64,000 bases of DNA from Gammaproteobacteria bacterium (GCA_025358295.1 JANYJY010000033.1:1-64000); one strand, 5' to 3'. Positions 1-14,422 are shown, counted from the stretch's first letter. Program-made: numbers and translations. The notes: generated by a model from the letters alone, not told the origin.

Positions 1-166
1 AGCGGTGGAGTTGCCGGAGGGGACGGAAATGGTGATGCCCGGTGACAACATCAAGATTGTGGTGGAGCTGATCGCGCCGATCGCGATGGAGCAGGGCCTG
101 CGCTTTGCGATCCGCGAAGGCGGAAAAACCGTCGGTGCAGGCGTCGTTGCGAAGGTGATTGCGTAA
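1..166 (+). CDS. tuf: Elongation factor Tu, C-terminal end (partial)
   Basis: The first bases encode the last 54 residues of EF-Tu in frame 2, ending with TAA at 164-166. The segment reads as the C-terminal beta-barrel of the GTPase that delivers aminoacyl-tRNA to the ribosome; MPGDNIKI and the ending [13 protein letters not shown] are typical of the family. The start lies outside the window. It is followed after 7 bases by tRNA-Trp and then secE, the usual order for a proteobacterial tuf copy. Confidence 0.95.
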   Translation, partial: AVELPEGTEMVMPGDNIKIVVELIAPIAMEQGLRFAIREGGKTVGAGVVAKVIA

Positions 167-173
167 CATTTAC

Positions 174-249
174 AGGGCAGTAGCTCAATTGGCAGAGCGG
201 CGGTCTCCAAAACCGCAGGTTGGGGGTTCGATTCCCTCCTGCCCTGCCA
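174..249 (+). tRNA. tRNA-Trp (CCA anticodon)
   Basis: A 76-base cloverleaf is visible. The acceptor stem pairs AGGGCAG (174-180) with CTGCCCT (239-245), followed by discriminator G and an encoded CCA (247-249). The anticodon loop CTCCAAA carries anticodon CCA, which reads UGG. The T loop GGTTCGATTCC is standard. Its position between tuf and secE is conserved in many gammaproteobacteria, so co-transcription with tuf is likely. Confidence 0.97.
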
Positions 250-287
250 GTCGTAGCTAGGTCCTGTAGGTCAACGCTGAAGTAAAT

Positions 288-668
288 ATGGCAGAAGTGC
301 AAACACCTGCGGGCGCGTCGGCAAAAGATACCGTGCTGATGTTGCTGTCGATCCTCGTGCTCATGGCCGGGATCGTCGCGTTCTACTGGTTCGATGAGCA
401 GTCGCTGCCGATTCGGGTGGCGATGGTGATTGTCGGGCTTGCGGCCGCACTCGGAATGGCGTGGTTCAGCTGGTACGGCCGCGAGTTCTGGCAGTTTGCG
501 CTGGCTGCACGCATAGAGTTGCGCAAGGTAGTATGGCCGGAGCGCGAAGAGACGATCAAGACCACGTACGTCGTGTTTGGTTTTGCCGTTTTGATGGGTC
601 TGTTTTTTTGGCTGCTCGATATGTGTCTTACGTATCTGACGCGGCTTTTGGGCGGTCAAACCGGCTGA
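288..668 (+). CDS. secE: Preprotein translocase subunit SecE
   Basis: This 126-residue inner-membrane protein is the small essential SecE subunit that clamps SecY in the Sec translocon. It has the long gammaproteobacterial form with three membrane segments, at roughly residues 17-35, 42-60 and 95-118. The conserved cytoplasmic stretch [13 protein letters not shown] sits just before the last segment and is the family signature. Only 16 bases separate it from nusG, so the two genes form one operon. Confidence 0.97.
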   Translation: MAEVQTPAGASAKDTVLMLLSILVLMAGIVAFYWFDEQSLPIRVAMVIVGLAAALGMAWFSWYGREFWQFALAARIELRKVVWPEREETIKTTYVVFGFAVLMGLFFWLLDMCLTYLTRLLGGQTG

Positions 669-684
669 CGAATTCGGAGCTTCT

Positions 685-1218
685 ATGTCCCTGCGATGGT
701 ATGTGGTGCATGCGTATTCGAACTTCGAGCATAAGGTCTCCGAGTCGCTCAAAGAGCGGGTAAAGCGCGCCGGCTTGGAAGCCAAGTTCGGCGAAATTTT
801 GGTGCCTACCGAGGAAGTGGTGGAAATGCGCGACGGCCAGAAGCGCAAGTCGGACCGCAAGTTCTTCCCGGGCTATGTGCTCGTGCAGATGGAAATGGAC
901 GAAGACACCTGGCACTTGGTCAAAGAGGTGCCGAAGGTATTGGGCTTCATCGGCGGCACCAGCGACAAGCCGGCCGCCATCACCGACAAGGAAGCCATGT
1001 CGATTCTGCGCCGCGTAGAAGAGGGTGTGGACAAGCCGAAGCCAAAGGTGCTGTTCGAGCCTGGCGAAGTGGTGCGTGTGACCGACGGTCCGTTCAACGA
1101 TTTCAACGGCGTGGTCGAGTCCGTAAATTACGAAAAGAACCGGCTGCAGGTGGCGGTGCAGATCCTGGGGCGCTCGACGCCCGTGGAATTGGATTTCTCG
1201 CAAGTCGAGAAAGGTTGA
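685..1218 (+). CDS. nusG: Transcription termination/antitermination protein NusG
   Basis: The 177-residue protein has an N-terminal NGN domain (starts [14 protein letters not shown]) that binds the RNA polymerase clamp, and a C-terminal KOW domain ([16 protein letters not shown], about residues 127-142) that contacts Rho or ribosomal S10. Length and motifs match the standard enzyme with no insertion. NusG suppresses pausing and couples transcription to translation. It is the second gene of the secE-nusG unit and lies upstream of rplK. Confidence 0.97.
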   Translation: MSLRWYVVHAYSNFEHKVSESLKERVKRAGLEAKFGEILVPTEEVVEMRDGQKRKSDRKFFPGYVLVQMEMDEDTWHLVKEVPKVLGFIGGTSDKPAAITDKEAMSILRRVEEGVDKPKPKVLFEPGEVVRVTDGPFNDFNGVVESVNYEKNRLQVAVQILGRSTPVELDFSQVEKG

Positions 1219-1236
1219 TTTGTCTTAAATCGGGGA

Positions 1237-1253
1237 GTCGCTCGCAAGGCGAC
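1237..1253 (+). promoter_or_regulatory. Hairpin in the rplK leader, possible L1 autoregulation site
   Basis: GTCGC (1237-1241) pairs with GCGAC (1249-1253) around a 7-base loop, 25 bases before the rplK start. In many bacteria ribosomal protein L1 represses its own rplKA mRNA by binding a structured leader at this place. The assignment is by position only; the match to a known L1-binding consensus could not be tested. Confidence 0.35.
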
Positions 1254-1277
1254 GTTTGCACCCACAGGAGTTAAGCG

Positions 1278-1709
1278 ATGGCGAAGAAAGTCACGGGCTA
1301 TATCAAGCTGCAGATTCCTGCAGGCCAAGCCAACCCGAGTCCGCCGGTGGGTCCTGCCTTGGGCCAACAGGGCGTGAACATCATGGAATTCTGCAAAGCA
1401 TTCAATGCGCAGACTCAGGCCTTGGAAAAAGGATTACCGACCCCAGTAGTGATCACGGTATACAGCGACCGCAGCTTTACCTTCATCATGAAGACGCCGC
1501 CGGCGTCCGTGTTGATTGCCAAGGCCTTGGGCCTGTCCAAGGGCAGCCCGACACCGAACACCGCCAAGGTGGGCAAAATCTCGCGCAAGCAGCTCGAGGA
1601 CATTGCCAAGGTGAAAATGCCGGATTTGACCGCCAGCGACTTAGATGCCGCCGTACGCACCATCGCGGGCAGTGCCCGCAGCATGGGCGTCGACGTGGAA
1701 GGAGTGTGA
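1278..1709 (+). CDS. rplK: 50S ribosomal protein L11
   Basis: The 143-residue L11 binds the GTPase-associated region of 23S rRNA and supports factor-dependent GTP hydrolysis and the stringent response. The start [20 protein letters not shown] and the [19 protein letters not shown] block are diagnostic, and the length is standard. The ribosome binding site ACAGGAG lies at a normal distance upstream. The next gene, rplA, starts 2 bases after the stop. Confidence 0.98.
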   Translation: MAKKVTGYIKLQIPAGQANPSPPVGPALGQQGVNIMEFCKAFNAQTQALEKGLPTPVVITVYSDRSFTFIMKTPPASVLIAKALGLSKGSPTPNTAKVGKISRKQLEDIAKVKMPDLTASDLDAAVRTIAGSARSMGVDVEGV

Positions 1710-1710
1710 C

Positions 1711-2409
1711 ATGCCAGCCGTAGCCAAACGAACCAAGACTTGGAAAGACAAGCTGCCGCCGGGCAAGTCGTATTCCATCGACGAGGCCTTGAAGCTCGTC
1801 AAGGAATTCGCCACTGCGAAGTTCAATGAATCCGTGGACGTATCCGTCAACCTGGGCGTGGATGCAACCAAGTCGGATCAGCAGGTCCGCGGTTCCACCG
1901 TCATGCCGCATGGCACCGGGAAAACCGTGCGCGTCGCCGTGTTCACCCAGGGCAAGAACGCCGACGCCGCTAGGGCGGCCGGCGCGGATATCGTGGGTTT
2001 CGAAGATCTGGCCGAAAAGGTCAAGGCCGGACAGATGGATTTCGACGTGGTCATTGCCAGCCCCGATGCGATGCGCATCGTCGGCCAATTGGGCCAGATT
2101 TTGGGTCCCCGCGGCCTGATGCCGAATCCTAAAGTCGGCACCGTGACGCCGAACGTGGCGGAAGCCGTGAAGAATGCCAAGTCAGGCCAAGTCCGATATC
2201 GCACCGACAAGGCCGGCATCATTCATGCCCAAATCGGCCGCGCCAATTTCGAGCCGACCGCGCTCAAGGAAAACCTCCTCGCGCTGGTGGCGGATCTGCA
2301 GAAGATCAAGCCGGCGACGTCGAAGGGCATCTACTTAAAGAAGCTCACCCTGTCCTCGACCATGGGCCCAGGGGTCCCCGTCGATCAGAGCAGCTTGGGC
2401 TTGGGCTAA
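1711..2409 (+). CDS. rplA: 50S ribosomal protein L1
   Basis: This encodes a 232-residue L1, the protein of the mobile L1 stalk that helps tRNA leave the E site. The ATG at 1711 was chosen, not an in-frame upstream codon inside rplK, because it gives the normal N-terminus ([11 protein letters not shown]) and follows the GGAG at 1700-1703. Motifs [11 protein letters not shown] and [12 protein letters not shown] are typical. The protein probably also represses the rplKA mRNA. Confidence 0.97.
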   Translation: MPAVAKRTKTWKDKLPPGKSYSIDEALKLVKEFATAKFNESVDVSVNLGVDATKSDQQVRGSTVMPHGTGKTVRVAVFTQGKNADAARAAGADIVGFEDLAEKVKAGQMDFDVVIASPDAMRIVGQLGQILGPRGLMPNPKVGTVTPNVAEAVKNAKSGQVRYRTDKAGIIHAQIGRANFEPTALKENLLALVADLQKIKPATSKGIYLKKLTLSSTMGPGVPVDQSSLGLG

Positions 2410-2650
2410 ACGACTTATTTTGAATTGATGGAGGGCTGCGTGCGACCTAAAAAGTCGAACGCAACCACCGTCGAAGACCGCAGGCGGGCTGCAAAGAGCC
2501 CTTAAAGATTGAGGCCTGCGCAGATGGTGGGACCCGAATCAGGAATTTCCTGGTGAAGGTCGCACCAACGAGTACGAAGTCGTACTCAAGGGTGGGTATG
2601 AGCGACGACGCTCTTACCTGGTGTGTGACGCTTCTTTCCGGGGGACCTAT
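2410..2650 (+). promoter_or_regulatory. Ribosomal protein L10 leader region of rplJL-rpoBC
   Basis: A 241-base non-coding stretch separates rplA from rplJ and is rich in complementary segments. It includes GGTGGGACCC followed downstream by GGTGAAGGTCGCACC, the kind of kinked helices that make up the L10 leader bound by L10-(L12)4. In well-studied proteobacteria this leader both carries a promoter and shuts off rplJL translation when L10 is in excess. The call rests on position and visible partial pairing; a covariance-model search would settle it. Confidence 0.7.
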
Positions 2651-3199
2651 ATGGCACTCAAGTTAGAAGAGAAGAAAGTCGTGGTGGCAGAAGTCAACGC
2701 GGTCGCGGCGAAAGCCCTGTCCGTTGTGGGCGCAGAGAACCGTGGCTTGACCGTGACGCAAATGACCGACCTGCGCGCCAAGGCGCGCAAGGAAGGCGTG
2801 TATTTGCGGATCGTCAAGAACACGCTCGCGCGCAAGGCCGTTGCCGGCACCGCTTTCGAGTGCATTTCTCCGGCGCTGAAAGGACCTATTGTCCTTGCAT
2901 TCTCCAACGATGATCCGGGCGCGGCCGCGCGGATCGTCAAGGCGTTTGCGAAGGACAACGACAAATTGGTAACGACAATCGTGTCTTTGGGCGGGCAACT
3001 GTTCAAGGCCGATGCTCTCGAGCGCGTGGCTTCATTGCCGACGCGCGCGCAAGCGCTGTCGAAACTATTGGGTGTGCTGCAGGCGCCGATAGCAAAGTTC
3101 GTTGGTACGTTGGCTGCTCCCAACTCGAAGTTGGTGCGGACGCTGGCTGCTGTTCTTGAAGCCAAGAAGAGCGGTGGGCACGAAGCGGTGGCGAATTAA
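2651..3199 (+). CDS. rplJ: 50S ribosomal protein L10
   Basis: L10 (182 residues) anchors the L7/L12 stalk on 23S rRNA. The start MALKLEEKKVVVAEVNAVA at 2651 follows the purine-rich GGGGGA at 2640-2645; the in-frame extension upstream lies in the leader and is not family-like. The TVTQMTDLRAKARK block and the helical C-terminal stalk-binding tail (LAAVLEAKKSG) are present. It is co-transcribed with rplL. Confidence 0.97.
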   Translation: MALKLEEKKVVVAEVNAVAAKALSVVGAENRGLTVTQMTDLRAKARKEGVYLRIVKNTLARKAVAGTAFECISPALKGPIVLAFSNDDPGAAARIVKAFAKDNDKLVTTIVSLGGQLFKADALERVASLPTRAQALSKLLGVLQAPIAKFVGTLAAPNSKLVRTLAAVLEAKKSGGHEAVAN

Positions 3200-3208
3200 A
3201 CCTGATTC

Positions 3209-3225
3209 GGGGTCGTAAAGACCCC
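3209..3225 (+). promoter_or_regulatory. Hairpin between rplJ and rplL
   Basis: GGGGTC (3209-3214) pairs perfectly with GACCCC (3220-3225) around the loop GTAAA. No T-run follows, so it is not a normal terminator. It lies 9 bases after the rplJ stop and 20 bases before rplL. It may be a processing or mRNA-stability element that helps raise L12 output above L10. Confidence 0.5.
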
Positions 3226-3245
3226 ATATTAATTTGGAGATGATC

Positions 3246-3629
3246 ATGGCTGTTACTAAAGACGAAATCCTCGACGCAATTTCCAAGATGTCCGTCATGG
3301 AAGTGGTCGAGCTGATTTCCGACATGGAAAAGAAGTTCAACGTGACTGCGGCTGCCCCTGTGGCGGCTGCCGCTGCGGGTGGCGGTGGCGGTGCGGCGGC
3401 TCCGGCGGCGGAAGTGCAGACCGAGTTCACCGTGACCATGACCGAGTTCGGCGCCAATAAAGTGGGCGTCATCAAGGTCATTCGCGAAATCACGGGCCTG
3501 GGCTTGAAGGAAGCGAAGGACCTGGTTGAGGGTGCGCCTTCGACCGTCAAGGAAGGCATTCCGAAGGCGGATGCCGACGCGATCAAGAAGAAGCTCGAGG
3601 ATGCCGGCGCCAAGGCTGCCATCAAGTAG
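3246..3629 (+). CDS. rplL: 50S ribosomal protein L7/L12
   Basis: The 127-residue stalk protein, present in four or six copies per ribosome, recruits translation factors. The N-terminal dimerisation region ([20 protein letters not shown]), an Ala/Gly-rich hinge at about residues 37-55, and the C-terminal factor-binding domain ([20 protein letters not shown]) are all present. ATG at 3246 was chosen over the in-frame TTG and ATG just upstream because GGAG (3236-3239) is correctly spaced for it. Confidence 0.98.
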   Translation: MAVTKDEILDAISKMSVMEVVELISDMEKKFNVTAAAPVAAAAAGGGGGAAAPAAEVQTEFTVTMTEFGANKVGVIKVIREITGLGLKEAKDLVEGAPSTVKEGIPKADADAIKKKLEDAGAKAAIK

Positions 3630-3676
3630 TGATTATTGTCGATACGCGCAGTTCGATGGTTGCCGTGAGATTCGCG

Positions 3677-3728
3677 GCAGCTATCGGCTGCGCCTTTGAT
3701 TTGGATTTAGGGCGGGGCCGCTGCGGCC
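3677..3728 (+). promoter_or_regulatory. Two hairpins in the rplL-rpoB intergenic region
   Basis: Two inverted repeats sit in the 140-base gap: GCAGC/GCTGC (3677-3681 with 3687-3691) and the perfect GGCCGC-T-GCGGCC (3716-3728). In Escherichia coli the equivalent gap holds an attenuator and an RNase III site that lower rpoBC relative to rplJL. A similar role is inferred here from position. No T-run follows either hairpin. Confidence 0.5.
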
Positions 3729-3769
3729 TCGTTAAGTAGTTGGCGCGAAGCGCCTAAGGATTACCGCAC

Positions 3770-6700
3770 ATGGCCTATTCGTTCACCGAAAAGAAACGCA
3801 TCCGGAAGAACTTTGGTAAGCGACCGAGCATCCTCGGCACGCCGTACCTGCTGGCGATCCAATTGGATTCGTACCGGCGATTCTTGCAGGCGGATGTCGC
3901 GGAGTCCAAGCGCGACGAAATCGGCTTGCACGCCGCTTTCGACAGCGTGTTCCCCATTTCCAGTTATTCCGGCAATGCCACGCTCGAGTACGTGAGCTAT
4001 CGCCTGGGCGAACCCGTGTTCGACGTCAAGGAATGCCAGTTGCGCGGTTTGACGTACGCCGCACCGCTGCGTGTGAAAGTGCGCCTCGTCGTGCTCGACA
4101 AGGAAGCCAGCGGCGCCAAGAAGCCCGTCAAAGACGTTCGTGAACAAGAGGTGTACTTGGGTGAGCTGCCGCTCATGACCGATAACGGCACCTTCATCAT
4201 CAACGGCACCGAACGCGTCATCGTGTCCCAGTTGCATCGCAGCCCCGGCGTGTTCTTCGATCACGACCGCGGCAAGACCCATTCGTCGGGCAAGCTGTTG
4301 TTTTCCGCCCGCATCATTCCGTATCGCGGCTCCTGGTTGGACTTCGAGTTCGATCCGAAGGATTGCGTGTTCGCGCGCATCGACCGCCGCCGTAAATTGC
4401 CCGTCACCATCATCCTGCGCGCCTTGGGATTCACCGAGGAGCAGGTGCTGGATATTTTCTTCGAGAAGAACGTGTTTCATCTCTCGAAGAAGGAAATCGA
4501 ATTCGAAGTCATCCCGCAGCGCTTGCGCGGCGAGACCGCCGCATTCGAAATCCGCGTCGGCAAGAAGATCATCGTCGAGGAAGGCCGCCGCATCACTGCG
4601 CGCCATGTGAAAGAACTGGAGGAAGCGGGCGTCAAGCGCCTGCCGGTGCCGACTGAATACATGCAGGGCAAGGTCCTGTCGCACGACATCGTCAACACCG
4701 AGACCGGCGAGATCTTGGCGAAGGCCAACGAAATCCTCACGGTCCCGACCGTGGCCAAGCTGATCGAAAGCGGCATCACCGAGATCCGCACGCTGTACGT
4801 CAACGATCTGGACCGCGGCCCATATATTTCGGACACCCTGCGAATCGATCCGACCAAGACGCGCCTCGAGGCGTTGGTCGAAATCTATCGCATGATGCGT
4901 CCCGGCGAGCCGCCGACCAAGGACGCTGCCGAGAACCTGTTCCAGAACCTGTTCTTCAACGGCGAGCGCTACGATCTGTCGCCGGTCGGGCGCATGAAAT
5001 TCAACCGCCGTGTGGGTCGTGAGGAAATCACGGGCTCCGGTGTGTTGAGCAAAGAAGACATCATCGAGGTCATGAAGACCTTGATCGACATCCGCAATGG
5101 CAACGGCCACGTGGACGATATCGATCACTTGGGCAATCGCCGCGTGCGCAGCGTCGGTGAAATGGCCGAGAACGCCTTCCGCATCGGCTTGGTGCGCGTC
5201 GAGCGCGCCGTGAAGGAGCGCCTGACCATCGCCGAGAGCGAGCCGATCATGCCCCAGGAAATGATCAACGCGAAGCCGGTCGCGGCCGCAGTGAAGGAAT
5301 TTTTCGGTTCCTCGCAGCTGTCGCAGTTCATGGACCAGAACAATCCGCTGTCGGAAGTCACGCACAAGCGCCGCGTCTCAGCCTTGGGCCCAGGCGGCCT
5401 GACGCGCGAGCGAGCGGGATTCGAAGTACGCGACGTGCATCCGACGCACTATGGCCGGGTATGCCCGATCGAAACGCCGGAAGGTCCGAACATCGGCTTG
5501 ATCAATTCGCTGGCCGTGTACGCACGCACCAACGATTACGGGTTCTTGGAGACTCCGTATCGCCGCGTCGCGAACGGCAAGGTCACCGATAAGATCGATT
5601 ACCTGTCGGCCATCGAAGAAGGCCAGTATGTGATCGCCCAGGCGAACGCCACCCTGAATGAAAAGGGAGAGTTCACCGATGACCTGATTTCCTGCCGTAC
5701 GCAAAACGAATTTACCCTGTCGTCCCCCGACAAGATCGACTTCATGGACGTGTCCCCGAAGCAGATCGTCTCTGTGGCCGCATCCTTGATTCCGTTCTTG
5801 GAGCACGACGACGCGAACCGGGCCCTCATGGGCTCGAACATGCAGCGCCAGGCGGTCCCCACCCTGCGTTCGGAAACTCCGCTCGTTGGCACGGGCATGG
5901 AGCGCGCGGTCGCCATCGATTCCGGCGTCACCGTGGTGGCACGGCGCGGCGGCAGCGTGGATTCCGTCGATGCCTCGCGCATCGTGGTGCGGGTGAACGA
6001 CGATGAAACGACCGCCGGTGAACCCGGTGTCGACATCTATTCGCTCACCAAGTACACGCGTTCCAACCAGAACACCTGCATCAACCAGCGTCCGCTGGTG
6101 AAGGCGGGCGATGCGATCAAGCGCGGCGACGTGTTGGCCGACGGCCCGTCGACGGATTTGGGCGAGCTCGCGCTCGGCCAGAACCTGCTGGTCGCCTTCA
6201 TGCCGTGGAACGGCTACAACTTCGAAGACTCCATCTTGATCTCCGAGCGCGTGGTTGAGGAAGACCGCTTCACGACCATTCATATCGAAGAGCTCACTTG
6301 CGTCGCTCGCGACACCAAGCTGGGGCCCGAGGAAATCACCGCCGACATCCCCAATGTGGGGGATTCTGCCCTGGCCAAGTTGGATGAAGCGGGCATTGCA
6401 TTCATCGGCGCTGAAGTGCGCGCGGGCGACATTCTGGTGGGCAAGGTCACGCCGAAGGGTGAGACCCAGCTGACGCCGGAAGAGAAGCTGTTGCGAGCCA
6501 TCTTCGGCGAGAAGGCCTCGGACGTGAAAGACACGTCGCTGCGCGTGCCCCCGGGCATGGACGGCACGGTGATCGACGTGCGCGTGTTTACGCGCGACGG
6601 CGTCGAGAAGGATTCGCGCGCCCTGGCAATCGAAAAGTCCGAACTCGAGCGGGTCCGCAAGGACTTGGCCGATCAACAGCGCATTTTGGAAGACGACTTG

Positions 6701-7852
6701 TTCCAGCGCGTTCGCGGCATGATCGAAGGCAAGGTTGCAGAAGCAGGACCCAAGAAAATCAAAGGCGGAACGCAGATCGATGATGCGTATCTGGCCGATC
6801 TGCCGCGCGAGCAGTGGTTCGAGATCCGCTTCAAGGACGAGGACACGAATGCGCAGCTGGAGACGGTTTCCGAGCGTCTGAAGGGCCAGCGCAAGGCCTT
6901 CGAAAAGCGCTTTGAAGAAAAGCGCGCGAAGATCACGGCAGGCGACGATCTGGCGCCGGGCGTGCTCAAGATGGTCAAGGTGTACCTGGCGGTGAAGCGC
7001 CGCGTACAGCCCGGCGACAAGATGGCCGGCCGTCACGGCAACAAGGGCGTGATTTCCTCCATCGTTCCGGTGGAAGACATGCCGTACATGGCCGACGGTA
7101 CGCCGGTGGATATCGTGCTGAACCCGTTGGGCGTACCCTCACGTATGAACATCGGTCAGATTCTGGAAACCCACTTGGGGTGGGCTGCCAAGGGCTTGGG
7201 CGCCAAGATCGGCAAGATGCTGGAAGCCCAGCATGCGGTCGTGGAATTGCGCAAGTTCCTGAACCAGGTCTACAACGAGACCGGTGGCCAGAAGGAAGAC
7301 ATCAAGTCCATGAGCGATGCTGAAGTCATCGAGCTTGCCAGCAATTTGAAAAAGGGCGTGCCGATGGCGACCCCGGTGTTCGACGGCGCGAGCGAAGAGG
7401 AGATCAAGAATCTTCTCGCACTTGCGGATTTACCGACCTCGGGTCAGACCACTCTGCACGACGGACGTACCGGCGAGCAGTTCGAGCGGCCTGTCACCGT
7501 GGGTTACATGTACATGCTGAAGTTGAACCACTTGGTCGACGACAAGATGCATGCGCGTTCCACGGGACCGTACAGCTTGGTCACGCAGCAACCTCTGGGC
7601 GGCAAGGCGCAGTTCGGTGGTCAGCGCTTCGGCGAAATGGAAGTGTGGGCGCTCGAGGCGTATGGCGCCGCGTACACCTTGCAGGAAATGCTCACGGTCA
7701 AGTCGGACGATGTCAACGGTCGTACGCAGATGTACAAGGCGATTGTCGACGGCAACCACGAAATGAAAGCCGGCATGCCGGAATCGTTCAATGTGCTGGT
7801 GAAGGAGATCAGATCCTTGGCCATCAACATCGAACTAGAGAGCGAGGCTTAA
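3770..7852 (+). CDS. rpoB: DNA-directed RNA polymerase subunit beta
   Basis: The full-length 1,360-residue beta subunit starts [18 protein letters not shown] and ends in a normal C-terminus. The rifampicin pocket ([16 protein letters not shown] followed by [13 protein letters not shown]) carries the wild-type residue types at the usual resistance positions, so a rifampicin-sensitive enzyme is predicted. [14 protein letters not shown]-type active-site sequence (here [14 protein letters not shown]) is intact. AAGGA precedes the start. rpoC begins 4 bases downstream. Confidence 0.99.
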   Translation: MAYSFTEKKRIRKNFGKRPSILGTPYLLAIQLDSYRRFLQADVAESKRDEIGLHAAFDSVFPISSYSGNATLEYVSYRLGEPVFDVKECQLRGLTYAAPLRVKVRLVVLDKEASGAKKPVKDVREQEVYLGELPLMTDNGTFIINGTERVIVSQLHRSPGVFFDHDRGKTHSSGKLLFSARIIPYRGSWLDFEFDPKDCVFARIDRRRKLPVTIILRALGFTEEQVLDIFFEKNVFHLSKKEIEFEVIPQRLRGETAAFEIRVGKKIIVEEGRRITARHVKELEEAGVKRLPVPTEYMQGKVLSHDIVNTETGEILAKANEILTVPTVAKLIESGITEIRTLYVNDLDRGPYISDTLRIDPTKTRLEALVEIYRMMRPGEPPTKDAAENLFQNLFFNGERYDLSPVGRMKFNRRVGREEITGSGVLSKEDIIEVMKTLIDIRNGNGHVDDIDHLGNRRVRSVGEMAENAFRIGLVRVERAVKERLTIAESEPIMPQEMINAKPVAAAVKEFFGSSQLSQFMDQNNPLSEVTHKRRVSALGPGGLTRERAGFEVRDVHPTHYGRVCPIETPEGPNIGLINSLAVYARTNDYGFLETPYRRVANGKVTDKIDYLSAIEEGQYVIAQANATLNEKGEFTDDLISCRTQNEFTLSSPDKIDFMDVSPKQIVSVAASLIPFLEHDDANRALMGSNMQRQAVPTLRSETPLVGTGMERAVAIDSGVTVVARRGGSVDSVDASRIVVRVNDDETTAGEPGVDIYSLTKYTRSNQNTCINQRPLVKAGDAIKRGDVLADGPSTDLGELALGQNLLVAFMPWNGYNFEDSILISERVVEEDRFTTIHIEELTCVARDTKLGPEEITADIPNVGDSALAKLDEAGIAFIGAEVRAGDILVGKVTPKGETQLTPEEKLLRAIFGEKASDVKDTSLRVPPGMDGTVIDVRVFTRDGVEKDSRALAIEKSELERVRKDLADQQRILEDDLFQRVRGMIEGKVAEAGPKKIKGGTQIDDAYLADLPREQWFEIRFKDEDTNAQLETVSERLKGQRKAFEKRFEEKRAKITAGDDLAPGVLKMVKVYLAVKRRVQPGDKMAGRHGNKGVISSIVPVEDMPYMADGTPVDIVLNPLGVPSRMNIGQILETHLGWAAKGLGAKIGKMLEAQHAVVELRKFLNQVYNETGGQKEDIKSMSDAEVIELASNLKKGVPMATPVFDGASEEEIKNLLALADLPTSGQTTLHDGRTGEQFERPVTVGYMYMLKLNHLVDDKMHARSTGPYSLVTQQPLGGKAQFGGQRFGEMEVWALEAYGAAYTLQEMLTVKSDDVNGRTQMYKAIVDGNHEMKAGMPESFNVLVKEIRSLAINIELESEA

Positions 7853-7856
7853 AGAT

Positions 7857-12068
<4,212 letters not shown>

Positions 12069-12095
12069 AATAATAATAAGCATCTGAAAGATATG

Positions 12096-12128
12096 GCCCC
12101 GGACTCGCAAGAGTTCGGGGCTTTTTTT
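12096..12128 (+). terminator. Intrinsic terminator after rpoC
   Basis: An 11-base-pair stem (12096-12106 with 12111-12121, one G-U pair) closes on a GCAA tetraloop and runs straight into seven T residues. This is a textbook Rho-independent terminator 27 bases after the rpoC stop, and it ends the ribosomal-protein/RNA-polymerase transcription unit. Confidence 0.95.
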
Positions 12129-12304
12129 ATTCAGGAGGGGTGTTACTACGAAGCTGATCAACAAGAGCTTACATATTAAAGATTGAGTTGTTAGATACCT
12201 CGGTTGGACTTGAGGTCGCGAAGCACTGCGCGATCCGGCTTCTCGAGTAGAGGATCCTCTAGGATCCCTTAAAGCGGGTGCTGCTGATACAAATCGGGCT
12301 CTCG

Positions 12305-12448
12305 TTAAATCGCCTCGAGGCGCGTAGCGGTCGACGTCATTCCCGCAAAGATGGCGTCTGCCAAGTCCCGCGGGAATTGCGCGGGCAGGGACCCTTTGAC
12401 CCGAGCGATCACCTCGGTGGTTTGCTTGGACGTTGACAGTGCGCGGAT
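12305..12448 (-). pseudogene. HipA-like C-terminal fragment
   Basis: About 47 codons downstream of the agmatinase-family gene, in another frame, end with SLPAQFPRDLADAIFAGM and TRLEAI. This pattern (LP, FP, then an amphipathic helix ending in RL) resembles the C-terminus of HipA-type serine/threonine kinase toxins. Nothing else of a hipA gene is present: the reading frame upstream is a shadow of the neighbouring gene, and no hipB is seen. It is read as a deletion remnant. Homology is judged by eye and is tentative. Confidence 0.45.
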
Positions 12449-12449
12449 G

Positions 12450-13400
12450 CTACTGGCGTCGGCTGCTTCGGCGCCGGCCGCACAAATACGTCCACACCAG
12501 TGTCGCCGCGGCATTGCTGGTGAGATCGGCGTGATCGTAGGCCGGCGCGACCTCGCATAGATCCATGCCGATCCAATCAAGATCGTGCAGCTCTTCCAGG
12601 AGCGTCATCACCTGTGCGGTCGATAGTCCGCCCGGCTCTGGAGTCCCGGTTCCCGGCGCGAAGGCGGGATCGAGGCAGTCGATATCCAACGAAAGATACA
12701 CGGGCGCTCGAGCAGCCGAGGTCAGCAGTGCGCGCACGGCCGTGCAGATATCACCGAGTTGCGAGGCGCTCGTGAGTCCGCGCAGGTCTCTGCCCGTGTA
12801 AATCAGACCGCCACGCTGGCTGACGTACTCGCGTACGTCCTTTTGCGCCGGTGAGCGAATTCCAAATTGCACGGTCAATGAGGGATCAACCAAGCCCTCG
12901 ATGATTGCTTCGCGCAACCAGGTTCCGTGTCCGGAGGGCTCTCCGGCATGATCGGGCCAGGTATCGCAATGGGCATCGAAGTGCACCAGCGCCAGCGGTC
13001 GGCCGTGCCGCGCCCGGTAGGCGCGCAGCAGCGGCAGAGTGATCGAGTGATCGCCTCCCAACCAGACCATGTGATGGCTGGCAATCAGCGCCGCCGCCTG
13101 GGGTTCGAGCGCCGCGCGCATCGCCGCTAAAGAGGTGTTGGGCAGCGCCAGATCGCCGATGTCGGCAACCGACGATCCGGCGGTGACATTGAACAGGGGG
13201 TGCTCGCCGTCGCACAGCATGTGGCTGGCTCGCCGGATGGCGAAGGGTCCGAACCTCGAACCGGGGCGATTCGTGGTCGCACCATCCCAGGCGATTCCGG
13301 CGACCACTGTTCCGGCGTGTGGTCGTCCCGTCAGATGCGGAGCGCCTAAAAACCCGGGGTTGGCCGTCGATGTCAAAAAGGCGAATTCATGGTCGGTCAT
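12450..13400 (-). CDS. speB: Agmatinase-family ureohydrolase
   Basis: This 316-residue enzyme of the arginase/agmatinase fold hydrolyses a guanidino compound to urea and an amine. The binuclear manganese ligands are visible: GGDHSITLPLL, HFDAHCDTW and SLDIDCLDPAFAPGTGTPEPGG, the last being the SpeB-type signature. Agmatine is the likeliest substrate, but guanidinobutyrate or another guanidino acid cannot be excluded. No good ribosome binding site precedes the ATG. It lies 77 bases downstream of the epimerase-like gene on the same strand. Its C-terminal tail (CGRRRSSRRQ) is unusual and abuts a HipA-like remnant. Confidence 0.85.
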   Translation of the reverse strand: MTDHEFAFLTSTANPGFLGAPHLTGRPHAGTVVAGIAWDGATTNRPGSRFGPFAIRRASHMLCDGEHPLFNVTAGSSVADIGDLALPNTSLAAMRAALEPQAAALIASHHMVWLGGDHSITLPLLRAYRARHGRPLALVHFDAHCDTWPDHAGEPSGHGTWLREAIIEGLVDPSLTVQFGIRSPAQKDVREYVSQRGGLIYTGRDLRGLTSASQLGDICTAVRALLTSAARAPVYLSLDIDCLDPAFAPGTGTPEPGGLSTAQVMTLLEELHDLDWIGMDLCEVAPAYDHADLTSNAAATLVWTYLCGRRRSSRRQ

Positions 13401-13477
13401 GGTGATTGCTTTGATTTATGTTCCCACTACATTATGGCCGCAGGGTCCGGCACCGCGCGAATTTACGAGATGCGGTG

Positions 13478-14368
13478 TTAAGCATTCACCAAAGTAAGAG
13501 TCATGGCGCTGGAAAACTCCCCGCCTGCCGCAACCGCAAACACGCCCGGCTTGTCCATGAAGTCGCCGGAGTATCCTTGCGGATCCGTGACGCCGTGCCA
13601 GGGCTCAATGCAGATAAATTCTGCTCCTGGTTTGGTCCATAGGCCGAGATAGGGTGCATCGGGAAAGTCGACTCGAATGCGTGGCCCGGCCGTCGCGCCG
13701 TATACGACGTACCGGCTCTTGATCTGATCCAAGATCAGAACATCGTCTTGGAACAGGGCATCTCGTAGTTCGAGACGCCGATTGGCAATGGGCGTGGGGA
13801 AACGCTCCGGCATGAGCAGGCCGCGGGAGTCGATGCGCCGAACCGGGGCCGGCTCGTCGGTTTCGAACTCAATGGCATGCGAGGAGCGCAATTGCCCAAA
13901 GGGCAGGGGCCAACGTAGCGCCGGGTGGTAACCGACGCTGGCATACAGTGATGTATCGCCCCGATTGCGTACGGTGGTGGTTATCCCCAGCGCGGCCCCG
14001 GCGATCTCGAATTTCACCGCCAGTTCAAAACGGAAGGGGTACACCTTGAGGCTGGCCTCGTCGGCCCGCAACACAAATATCGCGCTCGATGACGTCGACT
14101 CCTGAAGCGAGAACGCTCTGCCCCGCGCAAATCCATGCCGTGAAAGCTCGTAGGTAGTCGAGCCCAATCGATATTGACCACCGGCCAGCGCTCCCACGAT
14201 GGGGAAGAGTATGGGCGCACGGCCATTCCACACCTCAGGATCACCGCTCCATAGCAGGTCGCGACCCTCACCATCCTTGAGGCTCGATAATTGTGCGCCG
14301 AGAGGATCGATCTCTGCGGACAGATCGCCGGAACTCAGGCGTACCCAGGAAAGTGATTGCTCTGGCAT
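13478..14368 (-). CDS. Aldose 1-epimerase family protein (LacX-like)
   Basis: The 296-residue protein has the galactose-mutarotase-like beta-sandwich: early LGAQLSSLKD and ILFPIVGAL blocks, a histidine in RHGFARGRAF, YHPALRWPL in mid-protein, and a C-terminal EPWHGVTDPQGYSGDF. Such proteins interconvert sugar anomers, or in the YeaD/LacX groups act on sugars of unknown identity. No signal peptide is visible, so it is probably cytoplasmic. It is divergent from hutD across a 54-base gap and probably forms a unit with the downstream agmatinase-family gene. Confidence 0.8.
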   Translation of the reverse strand: MPEQSLSWVRLSSGDLSAEIDPLGAQLSSLKDGEGRDLLWSGDPEVWNGRAPILFPIVGALAGGQYRLGSTTYELSRHGFARGRAFSLQESTSSSAIFVLRADEASLKVYPFRFELAVKFEIAGAALGITTTVRNRGDTSLYASVGYHPALRWPLPFGQLRSSHAIEFETDEPAPVRRIDSRGLLMPERFPTPIANRRLELRDALFQDDVLILDQIKSRYVVYGATAGPRIRVDFPDAPYLGLWTKPGAEFICIEPWHGVTDPQGYSGDFMDKPGVFAVAAGGEFSSAMTLTLVNA

Positions 14369-14422
14369 GTTCGACCGCAGTTTGCACGAGTCTGAAATAA
14401 GTAGCGATCATCGATATAGAAT

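Noticed and set aside
3761-7036. Two long minus-strand open frames (over 500 codons each) opposite rpoB
   Set aside because: They are shadows of the GC-rich codon use of rpoB: no family motifs, no ribosome binding sites, and rpoB is complete on the plus strand.
12244-12271. CTCGAG, two GGATCC sites and CCTCTAGG resembling a cloning polylinker
   Set aside because: Only about 11 bases match a common polylinker order, no vector sequence surrounds it, and a short palindrome (GAGGATCCTC) can arise by chance.
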